Source: Bifidobacterium coryneforme
Lineage (GTDB): Bacteria > Actinomycetota > Actinomycetes > Actinomycetales > Bifidobacteriaceae
DNA: 64,000 nucleotides
Reading direction: 5' to 3'
Assembly (NCBI RefSeq): GCF_000737865.1
Contig: NZ_CP007287.1
Span: 435,648 to 499,647, forward strand
In this document: positions 49,987-58,514 of the stretch, piece by piece
How positions within the stretch are numbered: the stretch's first letter is position 1
Layout of the letters: every line of letters begins with the position of its first letter
Position numbers and translations under genes: made by a program
The notes under the pieces: model-generated
Databases searched by the model: none
The model's input: only the letters and a program-made list of their open reading frames with translations
Told to the model about the DNA's origin: nothing

Positions 49987-52611
49987 ATGCCCGGAGCCAA
50001 TCTGACGCGTGTGGAAGCAGAAGAACGCGCAACCGTCGTATCGAATGTCACCTACCAGGTCGCCCTGGATCTGACCAAGGGCCCCAGGACCTTCCTTTCC
50101 CAGGCCACCATCGGTTTCGATGCCAAGCCGGGGGAATCGACCTTCCTTGACCTGATTGCCGATGAAGTGAGCGCGATCGAACTCAACGGGGAAGGTCTCG
50201 ACCCCGCCCAGGTCTATCGCGACAGCCGTATCGAACTGGCCGGGCTCAAGGAGCACAACCAGATCAAGGTCACGGCCCTATGCGTCTACTCGCGCACCGG
50301 TGAAGGCCTCCACCGCAGCGTCGACCCATCGGACGGCAACGTCTACCTGTACAGCCAGTTCGAGGTGCCGGATGCCCGCCGCGTATACGGGGTGTTCGAC
50401 CAGCCCGACATCAAGGCCACATTCGACTTCACCGTGACGGCCCCCGCCTCCTGGCAGGTTCTTTCGAACATGCCCGCCGTGAGCGAGGAGGCCCTCGACC
50501 AGGAGACCGCCCCCGGCACCCTGGAGGGCGGCAAGAGTGAATCCTGCCGTCGGTGGGTGTTCGAAACGACCCCGGTCATGAGCTCCTACCTGACCGCCTT
50601 CACCGCCGGACCCTATGCCTCCTGGACCAGCGAGTACTCCAACGAGGACGGTCGGACCATCCCCATGGGCCTCTACTGCCGCCAGGCCCTCAAGGACTCC
50701 CTGGCCAAGGACGTCGACTACCTCTTCGACGTGACCAAGAAGGGATTCGCCTTCTACGCCAAGACCTGGGACCTGCCCTTCCCCTGGGCCAAGTACGACC
50801 AGGTCTTCGTTCCGGAGTACAACGCCGGAGCCATGGAGAACATCGGCCTGGTGACCTTCCGCGACTCCTATATCTTTGAATCCAAGGCCACGGGAGCCCA
50901 GATCAACCGCCGTGTCGAGACCGTCCTGCATGAGCTGGCCCACATGTGGTTCGGTGACCTGGTGACCATGAAGTGGTGGAATGACCTCTGGCTGAACGAG
51001 TCCTTCGCGGAGTTCATGTCGACCCTGGCCACCGCCGAGGCCAGTGAGTGGAGCGACGATTGGGCCACCTTCTGCTCCGGCGAGAAGAGCTGGGCCCTGA
51101 CCGAGGATCAGATGCCCACCACCCATCCGGTGGTGGCTCCCATCAACGACCTGCACGATACGGAAGTCAACTTCGATGGGATCACCTACGCCAAGGGTGG
51201 CTCCGTATTGAAGCAACTGGTGGCCTGGGTGGGGCGTGACCAGTTCTTCCAGGGCATTCACCAGTACCTGGTTTCCAATTCCTATGGCAACGCCACACTC
51301 AATGACCTCCTGGCAGAGCTGGAGAAGACCAGTGGTCGTGATCTGGGGCGTTGGTCCAAGCTCTGGCTGGAAGAGGCCGGCATCACCACCCTGATCAGCA
51401 AGGTCCAGACCGATGCTGACGGGGTCATCACCTCCATGGCCATCGACCAGACGGCCCCCGAGGACTATCCTGTTCTGCGTCCGCACCACCTGGCCGTCGG
51501 GTTCTATGACCTGGACGATCAGGGCCGGGTCGTCCGCACGGACCGGTTCGAACTGGACGTGGATGGCGGCCATACCGAGGTGACCGCCGCCCAAGGCAGG
51601 AAGCGTCCAGCCCTGATCCTGATCAACGATGACGACCTGACCTATGCCAAGCTTCGCTTGGATCAGGCATCGTTGGACTTCGTGTCCGAGAACCTCTACC
51701 GGGTCCAGGACCGTCTGACCAGGGCAGTCATCTGGCTGAGCCTCTGGGACATGACCCGGGATGCAGAGTTCCCCGCCGAGCGCTTCATTGGACTCAGCCT
51801 CAAGGCCCTGGCAACCGAGCACCAGTCCACCACCTTCCGCTATGCCCTTTCGCAGATTTCGACCGCAGCCCATCACTTTGTGGCCGGGCGGCGCAGGCAG
51901 CCCATGCTCCAGCTTGTTGCCCAGTCGCTCTGGGATCTGGCTCGGAAGGCGGAGCCCGGATCGGATGAGCAGTTCCAGCTGGTTCGCGCCTACCTGGGCT
52001 ATGGAGACGATCCTGATTTCGAGGAGACGGCCCGTGGCCTCCTGAGTGGTGATCTGAAGCTGGAAGGGTTGGAAATCGACAACAACACCCGGTGGGTCAT
52101 CATCCATGCCCTGGCCGCCCGCGACCTCCTGGCCGATGGGGAGATCGATCAGGAACTCTCCCGCCACGACACCACCGAGAACCGGGAGTTCGCCATGGGG
52201 GCCCGTGCCGCCCTGCCTACCGCCAAGGCCAAGGACTGGGCATGGGACCAGGCCCTGAATAACCAGGACCTGACCAACTCCCAGATCGGGGCGGTGGCTG
52301 ACGGGTTCTCCGGTTCCGGTCAGGAGAGCCTCTTCGATCCCTACGTGGACCGCTTCTTCGAGGCTGTGGATTGGATTTGGGAACACAAGACCTTCCATAT
52401 TGCGGAGACCCTGCTCAATCCGCTCTCGGCCGGAGGCCTCTACCCGTCATCGGCCGACCCCCGTGCCCTGGTCGAGGCCGGTGATGCCTGGCTGGATTCC
52501 CATCAGGATGCACCCAAGGCCCTGCGCGGCATGATCGCCCAGAACACGGCATCGTCTCGGCGCTTCCTCAAGGTTCGCTCCTACAACGAGCAACTGAGGC
52601 GGAACAGCTGA
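49987..52611 (+). CDS. pepN: aminopeptidase N (M1 metallopeptidase)
   Basis: An 874-residue zinc aminopeptidase that trims N-terminal residues from peptides in the cytoplasm. The exopeptidase motif GAMEN is near residue 282. The zinc site is H315-E-L-A-H319 with Glu338 in NESFAEF (HEXXH-X18-E). The N-terminal beta domain (1-190) and the C-terminal ERAP1-like helical domain (about 530-870) are complete. AAAGGA precedes ATG 49987. It is monocistronic, ending at a T-tailed hairpin. Confidence 0.95.
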   Translation: MPGANLTRVEAEERATVVSNVTYQVALDLTKGPRTFLSQATIGFDAKPGESTFLDLIADEVSAIELNGEGLDPAQVYRDSRIELAGLKEHNQIKVTALCVYSRTGEGLHRSVDPSDGNVYLYSQFEVPDARRVYGVFDQPDIKATFDFTVTAPASWQVLSNMPAVSEEALDQETAPGTLEGGKSESCRRWVFETTPVMSSYLTAFTAGPYASWTSEYSNEDGRTIPMGLYCRQALKDSLAKDVDYLFDVTKKGFAFYAKTWDLPFPWAKYDQVFVPEYNAGAMENIGLVTFRDSYIFESKATGAQINRRVETVLHELAHMWFGDLVTMKWWNDLWLNESFAEFMSTLATAEASEWSDDWATFCSGEKSWALTEDQMPTTHPVVAPINDLHDTEVNFDGITYAKGGSVLKQLVAWVGRDQFFQGIHQYLVSNSYGNATLNDLLAELEKTSGRDLGRWSKLWLEEAGITTLISKVQTDADGVITSMAIDQTAPEDYPVLRPHHLAVGFYDLDDQGRVVRTDRFELDVDGGHTEVTAAQGRKRPALILINDDDLTYAKLRLDQASLDFVSENLYRVQDRLTRAVIWLSLWDMTRDAEFPAERFIGLSLKALATEHQSTTFRYALSQISTAAHHFVAGRRRQPMLQLVAQSLWDLARKAEPGSDEQFQLVRAYLGYGDDPDFEETARGLLSGDLKLEGLEIDNNTRWVIIHALAARDLLADGEIDQELSRHDTTENREFAMGARAALPTAKAKDWAWDQALNNQDLTNSQIGAVADGFSGSGQESLFDPYVDRFFEAVDWIWEHKTFHIAETLLNPLSAGGLYPSSADPRALVEAGDAWLDSHQDAPKALRGMIAQNTASSRRFLKVRSYNEQLRRNS

Positions 52612-52622
52612 ATCCAGGATTC

Positions 52623-52660
52623 GGGCCGGCTCCCTGTGTATCGGGGGCCGGCCCTTTCCT
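52623..52660 (+). terminator. Rho-independent terminator after pepN
   Basis: Stem GGGCCGGC / GCCGGCCC (52623-52630 with 52647-52654), then a pyrimidine-rich TTTCCTTTCC tail. Confidence 0.75.
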
Positions 52661-52786
52661 TTCCGGTGGAAGTGGTGTGCAAACCCGCCCGCCCGGAACC
52701 GGGCTGTCAGGGCAGGGGCCATAATTAACCTAGCGCGTGGAGATGTGCAGGCTCCGGAAACCTGCACACGGAGTCGGAGGGATGAG

Positions 52787-54163
52787 ATGTCAAGATTATT
52801 CGGAACCGATGGTGTTCGCGGATTGGCCAACAGGGCGTTGACCTCGCAGCTGGCCTTGGATCTGGGCGATGCCGCCGTACGGGTCCTTGGCAAGGGTGCC
52901 GACAAGACGGAAGGGCGAAGGCGTGCCCTGATCGGGCGTGACACCAGGGTTTCGGGTGACTTTCTGGCCTCTGCCCTGGCGGCGGGTATGTCGGCAGGCG
53001 GCTTCGACGTGATTGACGTCGGTATCATCCCGACCCCGGGCATCGCCTACCTGACCAGTGTCCTCAACGTAGAGATGGGCGCAGTCATATCGGCCTCCCA
53101 CAATGCAATGCCCGACAACGGAATCAAGTTCTTCGCACGGGGTGGATTCAAACTTCAGGATTCCAAGGAGGATGAGATCGAGTCCGTCCTCGGGCAGGAC
53201 TGGGAACGTCCGACGGGCGAGGGGGTGGGCCGGGTTTCCCACGACACGGTGACGGCCACCAACATGTACATCGACCACCTGGTCGAAGCGGTGGCGCCCA
53301 TCAACCCCGACAAGACCCAGACCAAACCCCTGGACGGTCTGCGCATTGTCGCCGATTGCGCCAACGGTGCCACCTCGGTTGTGGCCCCCGAAGCCCTGCG
53401 CAGGGCGGGTGCCGATGTGGTGGTCATCAATGCCTCCCCGGACGGTTACAACATCAACAAGCATGCAGGCTCCACACACCCCGAGCAGCTCCAGGCCATG
53501 GTACGGGCTTCGGATGCGGCCATGGGGGTGGCCTTCGACGGGGATGCAGACCGCTGCCTGGCGGTCGATGAAGACGGTACCCTGGTCAACGGGGATCAGA
53601 TCATGGGCATCCTGGCCAGGGCCAAGCAGCGTGAAGGCAAGTTGGCCAACGATACCCTGGTGGTCACGGTCATGAGCAACCTCGGGCTCAAACTGGCCCT
53701 GAAGGAGATGGGTATCGTCACGGTACAGACCGGCGTGGGTGACCGGTACGTGCTGGAAGAGATGCTCCGTGGAGGCTACACCCTGGGCGGGGAGCAGTCC
53801 GGCCACGTCATCAACAGGGAGTTCGCCACCACCGGTGACGGTACCCTGACCGCTTTGACTCTGGCCAAGGAGGTTGTGCGTTCGGGCCGGAGCCTCAAGG
53901 AGCTGGCCGCGGACTTCCCCCAACTGCCTCAGCAGCTGATCAACGTGCCCGGTGTGGACAAGAACGCGGCCAGGACCAATGCCAAGGTCCAGGCGGCGGT
54001 GGAGCGAGAAGAGGAGCTGCTGGGCGCGACCGGCAGGGTACTTCTACGCCCGTCCGGCACCGAGCCCCTGGTCCGGGTCATGGCCGAGGCCGCCACCCAG
54101 GAGCAGGCCGATCAGGTCTGCGACCGGCTGGCCAAAGTGGTTGCCGACGAGCTGTCCCTCTGA
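52787..54163 (+). CDS. glmM: phosphoglucosamine mutase
   Basis: A 458-residue alpha-D-phosphohexomutase that converts glucosamine-6-phosphate to glucosamine-1-phosphate for UDP-GlcNAc and peptidoglycan. It starts MSRLFGTDGVRG, typical of GlmM. The phosphoserine loop is VISASHNAMPDNG with Ser104, the metal loop is FDGDADRC, the sugar loop is GGEQSGHVI, and the C-terminal phosphate loop is RPSGTEPLVRVM. GGAGGG before ATG 52787 sets the start. The def gene follows after 50 bp, probably on the same transcript. Confidence 0.96.
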   Translation: MSRLFGTDGVRGLANRALTSQLALDLGDAAVRVLGKGADKTEGRRRALIGRDTRVSGDFLASALAAGMSAGGFDVIDVGIIPTPGIAYLTSVLNVEMGAVISASHNAMPDNGIKFFARGGFKLQDSKEDEIESVLGQDWERPTGEGVGRVSHDTVTATNMYIDHLVEAVAPINPDKTQTKPLDGLRIVADCANGATSVVAPEALRRAGADVVVINASPDGYNINKHAGSTHPEQLQAMVRASDAAMGVAFDGDADRCLAVDEDGTLVNGDQIMGILARAKQREGKLANDTLVVTVMSNLGLKLALKEMGIVTVQTGVGDRYVLEEMLRGGYTLGGEQSGHVINREFATTGDGTLTALTLAKEVVRSGRSLKELAADFPQLPQQLINVPGVDKNAARTNAKVQAAVEREEELLGATGRVLLRPSGTEPLVRVMAEAATQEQADQVCDRLAKVVADELSL

Positions 54164-54213
54164 AGTCCGGACCGGGTAATCACCCGTCTGTCTGAAATCC
54201 TGGAAAGGCCGCC

Positions 54214-54876
54214 ATGTTCGGAAGAAACGCCAAAATCGACACCGCCCTCAATCATCAGGTCGATACCCTGCTCTCGGATGCCGGGAGGAGGGGAATCCTG
54301 CCTATCGTCCAGATGGGGGAGCCTGTGTTGCGTCAGAAGACCGAACCCTATACCGGGCAGCTCTCCAAGAAGACCCTGAGCCGACTGGTCGAGGTCATGC
54401 GTAGGACGATGCTGGATGCCCCGGGAGTGGGTTTGGCAGCTCCGCAGATTGGCCTGGGTCTGGCCATTGCGGTGGTCGAAGACCACCTACGCGATGACGA
54501 AGACGACCCCCGGGAGATTGCCGAACTGCCTTTCAGGACCATCATCAACCCCTCCTATGAGCCTGTGGGGAACGCCAGGACGTCCTTCTACGAAGGTTGC
54601 CTTTCCCTGGAGGGGTACCAGGCCGTGCGCAGCCGCTGGCTCGACATCACCGCCAGCTGGCAGGATGAGACAGGCAAGAACCATCAGGAAACCATGCACG
54701 GATGGCCGGCCCGTATCTTCCAACACGAGACCGACCATCTATCCGGGGAGGTCTACATAGACCAGGCCGAGATCCGCAGTCTCTCCTCGGACGACAACCT
54801 GAGTGAGTACTGGGCTTTTGATCCCATACCGACCGAAGCCGCCGAGGAGCTGGGATTCGCCTTACAGTCTGAGTGA
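54214..54876 (+). CDS. def: peptide deformylase
   Basis: A 220-residue metalloenzyme that removes the formyl group from nascent proteins. All three motifs are present: G71VGLAAPQIG, E127GCLS with metal ligand Cys129, and H171ETDH175 with both metal-binding histidines and the catalytic Glu. The N-terminal extension of about 25 residues and acidic loops are typical of actinobacterial forms. The 3' end overlaps the converging SRAP gene by 15 bp. Confidence 0.95.
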   Translation: MFGRNAKIDTALNHQVDTLLSDAGRRGILPIVQMGEPVLRQKTEPYTGQLSKKTLSRLVEVMRRTMLDAPGVGLAAPQIGLGLAIAVVEDHLRDDEDDPREIAELPFRTIINPSYEPVGNARTSFYEGCLSLEGYQAVRSRWLDITASWQDETGKNHQETMHGWPARIFQHETDHLSGEVYIDQAEIRSLSSDDNLSEYWAFDPIPTEAAEELGFALQSE

Positions 54877-55530
54877 GATATCGTCAGTCAGCTGAGGCCC
54901 GTCGCCCTTGAGGGGAGCGACCTGGTGCTGGACAAGTTCGGCCGACGATTTCCGCCCCAGATCCATGGCCCGGGGGAATACGTCCGAACCATCCAGATCG
55001 GGGTCAAGCCATTCATCCGCGTTTGCCTCGGTAATCAGCAGGGGCATGCGCTCGTGAACGAGTGCCGCCTCACCCTCGGCCTGGGTTGTCAGGATGGTGG
55101 CTGTCAGCAGCCAGGGGGAGTGCTCATCCTCACGCCACCAGGAATAGAGCCCCGCAATGGCCAAAGGCGATTCATCCGGGGACTGGAAATAGAAGGGCCG
55201 GTGGTCCTTGGTCCACTCGTAATAGCCGCTTGCAGGAATGATGGCTCGTTGGCACCGTGCCGCATCAGCATAGGTCCGCTTGGTCAGGGCCGTCTCGACC
55301 CGGGCATTGTGGGTCGGGTAATCCAGATGGTCGCTGACGGACCATGATGGTATGAGGCCCCACCTGGCAGGATTGAGGTGGCGGATGCCGTTCCTGTCCT
55401 GGGCGATAATCGCAATCGTCGCCCCGGGTGCGATGTTCCAAGACGACTTGGGAAGATTCGGTGCCCGCTGGGCCTGGTACTGCTCTGCCAGGCTGGAATA
55501 GTCAAAAGCCGCCGAGAATCTTCCGCACAT
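54862..55530 (-). CDS. SRAP-domain protein (YedK/HMCES-like)
   Basis: A 222-residue protein that shields abasic sites in single-stranded DNA by forming a thiazolidine crosslink through its N-terminal cysteine. The required residues match E. coli YedK in position: Cys2 (after Met removal), Asn75 in NARVET, Glu105 in SGYYEW, and His159 in HERMP. Full family length. The ATG at 55530 coincides with the predicted transcription start, so the mRNA appears leaderless. Confidence 0.93.
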   Translation of the reverse strand: MCGRFSAAFDYSSLAEQYQAQRAPNLPKSSWNIAPGATIAIIAQDRNGIRHLNPARWGLIPSWSVSDHLDYPTHNARVETALTKRTYADAARCQRAIIPASGYYEWTKDHRPFYFQSPDESPLAIAGLYSWWREDEHSPWLLTATILTTQAEGEAALVHERMPLLITEANADEWLDPDLDGSDVFPRAMDLGRKSSAELVQHQVAPLKGDGPQLTDDISLRL

Positions 55531-55536
55531 GATTCC

Positions 55537-55564
55537 ATAGTAGGTGATGGGCCCCGCGGGTCAA
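55537..55564 (-). promoter_or_regulatory. leaderless promoter of the SRAP gene
   Basis: On the minus strand: TTGACC (55559-55564), 16-bp spacer, TACTAT (55537-55542). Six bases separate the -10 from the A of the ATG, which places the start point on the initiation codon. Confidence 0.55.
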
Positions 55565-55860
55565 TCGGATGGCACGGATGCATCGGAAAATACCGATGAT
55601 GGTTGAGTTCCCGCAACCCTCGGAATGGGGTTGGCGCTACCGGGCGATGCATCGATTCCCGGGGTTCGGGGGAGTGTGTCTTCCCATAAACGCCGGGGTC
55701 GGTAATGACGGTCCGCCGGAGCCGGCGAGATAGAATTAGAGTGTGCTGGCGGGTTAAGTTCGCTTGCGGGAATAAGCACACAAGCAGCGTTGCTAACACG
55801 ATGTACCATGTTTCGCGCCGACGGGAAGCCGGCGCATACGTAGTTGACTAAGGAGACGAT
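55565..55860. other. upstream region of the alcohol dehydrogenase gene
   Basis: No gene in this stretch (the full gap from the SRAP start is 330 bp). It holds a weak promoter (TAGAAT at 55731-55736) and an inverted repeat GTGTGCT / AGCACAC (55741-55747 with 55775-55781). A GCGCCG / CGGCGC hairpin (55815-55820 with 55830-55835) follows. AAGGAG lies just before the ATG. The long structured leader suggests regulation of the dehydrogenase. Confidence 0.45.
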
Positions 55861-56979
55861 ATGCCTCAGAAGATCAAGGCCTCGGTGGCCTATGGTATCG
55901 GTAAGGGATTCGCTCAGCCCGAGGAGATCATCATCGACGACCCCATCGGTGCGGAGGTGCTGGTGGATGTAAAGGCTTCCGGCCTGTGTCATTCCGACCT
56001 CCACCTGGTGGAGGATGATGACAAGTTCTTCCCCTTCCCGGCAGTCATCGGCCACGAGGTGGCTGGAGTTGTGGAGGCCGTGGGGCCCGAAGTGTCCGGA
56101 ATCAAGGTGGGCGACCATGTGGTGGCCTCCCTTGAGCAGGTCTGTGGACACTGCGCCAACTGCCTCAAGGGTCAGCCCCAGTCCTGCACCCAGCAGCAGG
56201 AGTGCGTGCGTGGCGAGGGGGAGAAGCCCCGCCTGTCCTTCCCCGACGGTCGGCCCATCACCCAGGCCTTCGGTACTGGCGGGTTTGCTGAAAAAGCCCT
56301 GATTCACGAGAACCAGTTGGCTGTGGTCAACAACCAGGTCAAGTGGGACGAGGCCGCCTGCATCGGGTGTGCCACCATCACCGGTGCCGGGGCGGCCATC
56401 AATACGGCCCACGTCCGCCCGGGCGATACCGTGGCTGTGATCGGAACCGGCGGCATCGGTCTGAACATCATCTCCGGTGCCAGCATCTGCGGTGCAAAGA
56501 GAATCATCGCCATCGACGTGTTCGACAACAAGTTGGAATTCGCCAGGAAGTTCGGCGCCACCGATGTCATCAACTCCAAGAACGAAGACCCGGTCGCCAA
56601 GGTTCGTGAACTCACCGACGGCGGCGTGGATGAGGCCTTCGAGGCCATCGGTCTGCAATCGACCATGAAGCAGGCCTGGGACATGCTCGGCGTCGGAGGC
56701 ACTGCCTTCCCGATTGGTCTGGCCAAGCCTGATGCCACGATTTCCCTGGAAATCAACCCTGCTGATCTCCTGGTGCATCAGCGTGGATTCAAGGGTGTTT
56801 GGATGGGATCGACCAATATCAAGCACGACATTCCCATGTATGCCGACCTGGCCGTCGACGGGCGGCTGAACATGCACGATATCGTCAGCCAGCACATCAA
56901 GCTCAGCCAGATTGATGAGGCCTACAAGCAGCTGGTCAAGGGCGAGGTCATCCGTTCCGTCATCACCGATTTCGACTGA
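55861..56979 (+). CDS. zinc-dependent alcohol dehydrogenase
   Basis: A 372-residue medium-chain dehydrogenase/reductase. Catalytic zinc ligands are Cys43 (GLCHSD), His65 with Glu66 (GHEVAG) and Cys170 (IGCATITG). The structural zinc site is C95-X2-C98-X2-C101-X7-C109. The nucleotide loop is VIGTGGIGLN, with Asp ending the second strand in IAIDVFD, indicating NAD(H). Length and the long loop after the structural zinc fit the class III/NDMA-type long subgroup, so formaldehyde-adduct or mycothiol-type roles are possible besides ethanol formation. AAGGAG precedes the ATG. Confidence 0.9.
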   Translation: MPQKIKASVAYGIGKGFAQPEEIIIDDPIGAEVLVDVKASGLCHSDLHLVEDDDKFFPFPAVIGHEVAGVVEAVGPEVSGIKVGDHVVASLEQVCGHCANCLKGQPQSCTQQQECVRGEGEKPRLSFPDGRPITQAFGTGGFAEKALIHENQLAVVNNQVKWDEAACIGCATITGAGAAINTAHVRPGDTVAVIGTGGIGLNIISGASICGAKRIIAIDVFDNKLEFARKFGATDVINSKNEDPVAKVRELTDGGVDEAFEAIGLQSTMKQAWDMLGVGGTAFPIGLAKPDATISLEINPADLLVHQRGFKGVWMGSTNIKHDIPMYADLAVDGRLNMHDIVSQHIKLSQIDEAYKQLVKGEVIRSVITDFD

Positions 56980-57030
56980 GCGGCTCGGCGTCGTGGGTCG
57001 GGTCCCGTCCCTCATGCCTACCTGAATCGG

Positions 57031-57070
57031 AAGGGGGTGTCGGATGCGCAGCTGCATCCGACACCCCCTT
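57031..57070. terminator. bidirectional terminator after the alcohol dehydrogenase gene
   Basis: A 17-bp perfect stem (57031-57047 with 57054-57070), 6-nt loop, between the converging dehydrogenase and DUF4391 genes. Confidence 0.8.
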
Positions 57071-57110
57071 GCCATACCCGGTGACGGCTGTCGTTCCCCT
57101 GCCCCAGGGC

Positions 57111-57815
57111 TTACTCGCTCTGAAGTTCTTCGAGCTCGGCACGAACCTTGTGGAGCTTGGCATAGATCGCATTGCGGTCCTGGGTGGATTTTGCCCGCCC
57201 ATGGTCTCCTGCAAGTTTGCTCTCCTCGTTGAGCAGGGCGGTGATGCGCTCGCGTTTGGCGATGCGCTGGTCCAGATCCCCGCCGTCCGTGGTTCCCAGG
57301 ATTACCTGGGCGCAGAGACTGTCCCAAAGGTCGTCCATGGTGGATCCACTGACCTTGAGTCTGGCCTCATCGATGGTCTGGGTCCGGCCCAGGTGCGTTG
57401 CATATTCCTGCTGATGGCCGGGTCGGGTTGGGAGTGCGCGGCGAAGGGCCATGGTGCAGGCGGTCCTCCCCTCCGAGGGATGGATGCAGACGAAGATGAT
57501 GCCTGAGGAGCGTAGAGAGGCGATGCGGTCCAGGACATCGACCGGTACATCCTCACTTTTCAGACCGATGGCCATGACCAGGACCTCGTGACATCTGATT
57601 CCGTCCGCCAGGCCTGTTGTGGCGGGGCGCAGGAGGGAGAGCATGGTAATCGAATCAACCTTTGTGGTGAAATGCTGCCTGAGCCTGGATGATGCCGGGG
57701 GCTTGGTAATGAAGGCCTGGGCGGGCAGGTGGCTCTTGGCTTCGGGGATGGCCGATGTGGCCGGCAGGCCGAGACTGGCGGCGGAAACACCTTCGTGGTT
57801 CGCAATAGTCATCAT
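57111..57815 (-). CDS. DUF4391 domain protein
   Basis: A 234-residue protein that resembles the DUF4391 family: the LPATSAIPEAKSHLP start (family LPxxTxVxKxIPK), then a stretch ending in CHEVLVMAIGLKS and IASLRSSGIIFVCIHP. The last 60 residues form a charged coiled-coil-like helix (RIAKRERITALLNEES, KLHKVRAELEELQ). DUF4391 proteins are often found beside restriction-modification or helicase genes, but none is adjacent here. AGAAAGG precedes the paired ATGs at 57815 and 57812, favouring this start over the much longer frame to 58271. Function unknown. Confidence 0.7.
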   Translation of the reverse strand: MMTIANHEGVSAASLGLPATSAIPEAKSHLPAQAFITKPPASSRLRQHFTTKVDSITMLSLLRPATTGLADGIRCHEVLVMAIGLKSEDVPVDVLDRIASLRSSGIIFVCIHPSEGRTACTMALRRALPTRPGHQQEYATHLGRTQTIDEARLKVSGSTMDDLWDSLCAQVILGTTDGGDLDQRIAKRERITALLNEESKLAGDHGRAKSTQDRNAIYAKLHKVRAELEELQSE

Positions 57816-58177
57816 TGGCCTTTCTCTGGTTGTTCGGGACTGGCGCCCGCTTGGCTGAATGCCATTGTATCCACAGGTCTTCTGTCCGGGCGGAAACTGT
57901 CCGGTTTCAGGCCCTTCTGCTAACCAGGCTGAACGTGAGGTCTCCGGCCTTCGTTTTTCCACGCTCAAGGAGCCAAACCGGCCCTGGTCGGGGAGGGTGT
58001 ATCCGCACAACTGTATGGCTGCTTCTGGGCACCGGTGCCGGGTGCACTTAGAAGGTGAAGGTATTCGCCCTGTCGAAGGGAAGGCGTTTCGGTGTTTTAC
58101 AAGAGCGGTTGAAGTGATTAGAACTAGAAATGGAAGTAGCCTTCGGCATCGTGTTGCCGCATACAAAGGAGTGGGAT
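57816..58177. other. gap between DUF4391 and the small leader-like gene
   Basis: 362 bp without a supported gene. A TACAAT box on the minus strand (57864-57869) is a candidate -10 for the DUF4391 gene, with no good -35. A GAAAC / GTTTC hairpin lies near 57891-57907. Frames running across this region have no recognisable protein features. Confidence 0.4.
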
Positions 58178-58381
58178 ATGGACGAAATGACCTTGGTGGA
58201 CAGGATGAGCAAGCTGCAAACCATCGACGAACTGGTCGACCTTTCCAAGGAGATCGGTAAGCCTCTCTCATACAACGATGCCGACAAGCTCTTCGGCAGG
58301 ATCAACCAGTGCCAGAACGATGCCGCCGAACTCAGCGGTGACACCGTGGCCAAACTGGCCAAGGAGGCCTTCGACATCTGA
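58178..58381 (+). CDS. 67-residue peptide resembling Nif11-type RiPP leaders
   Basis: A short acidic helical peptide: MDEMTLVDRMSKLQTIDEL, then a VDLSKEIGKPLSYNDADKLF block and an AELSGDTVAKLAKEAFDI end. AAAGGAG (58174-58167 region) precedes the ATG well, supporting real translation. The middle resembles the pattern SxxELxxLAKExGxxLTxEEAxxxFxxLN found in Nif11-like leader peptides of ribosomally made peptides. It lacks the Gly-Gly cleavage site and a Cys/Ser/Thr-rich core (one Cys only), and no modification enzyme lies nearby. It could instead be an ordinary small regulatory protein. Confidence 0.6.
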   Translation: MDEMTLVDRMSKLQTIDELVDLSKEIGKPLSYNDADKLFGRINQCQNDAAELSGDTVAKLAKEAFDI

Positions 58382-58514
58382 AGTGGGGTCGTGACGATTC
58401 CGAGGCGTTCGGCGACCCATCGACTATCGATAAGATACATGGGTGACGACGGCATCTTCTATGCCCGAACCGGCTGTAGTGAGGATTGTGAGAGTCCTCG
58501 GAAGGGGCATGCCC

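Noticed and set aside
50278-52398. 706-codon open frame opposite pepN
   Set aside because: Shadow of pepN; no recognisable domain or ribosome site.
57816-58271. N-terminal extension of the DUF4391 frame
   Set aside because: The extra 152 codons have Pro/Arg-rich, non-conserved composition and overlap the small peptide gene; a ribosome site supports the start at 57815.
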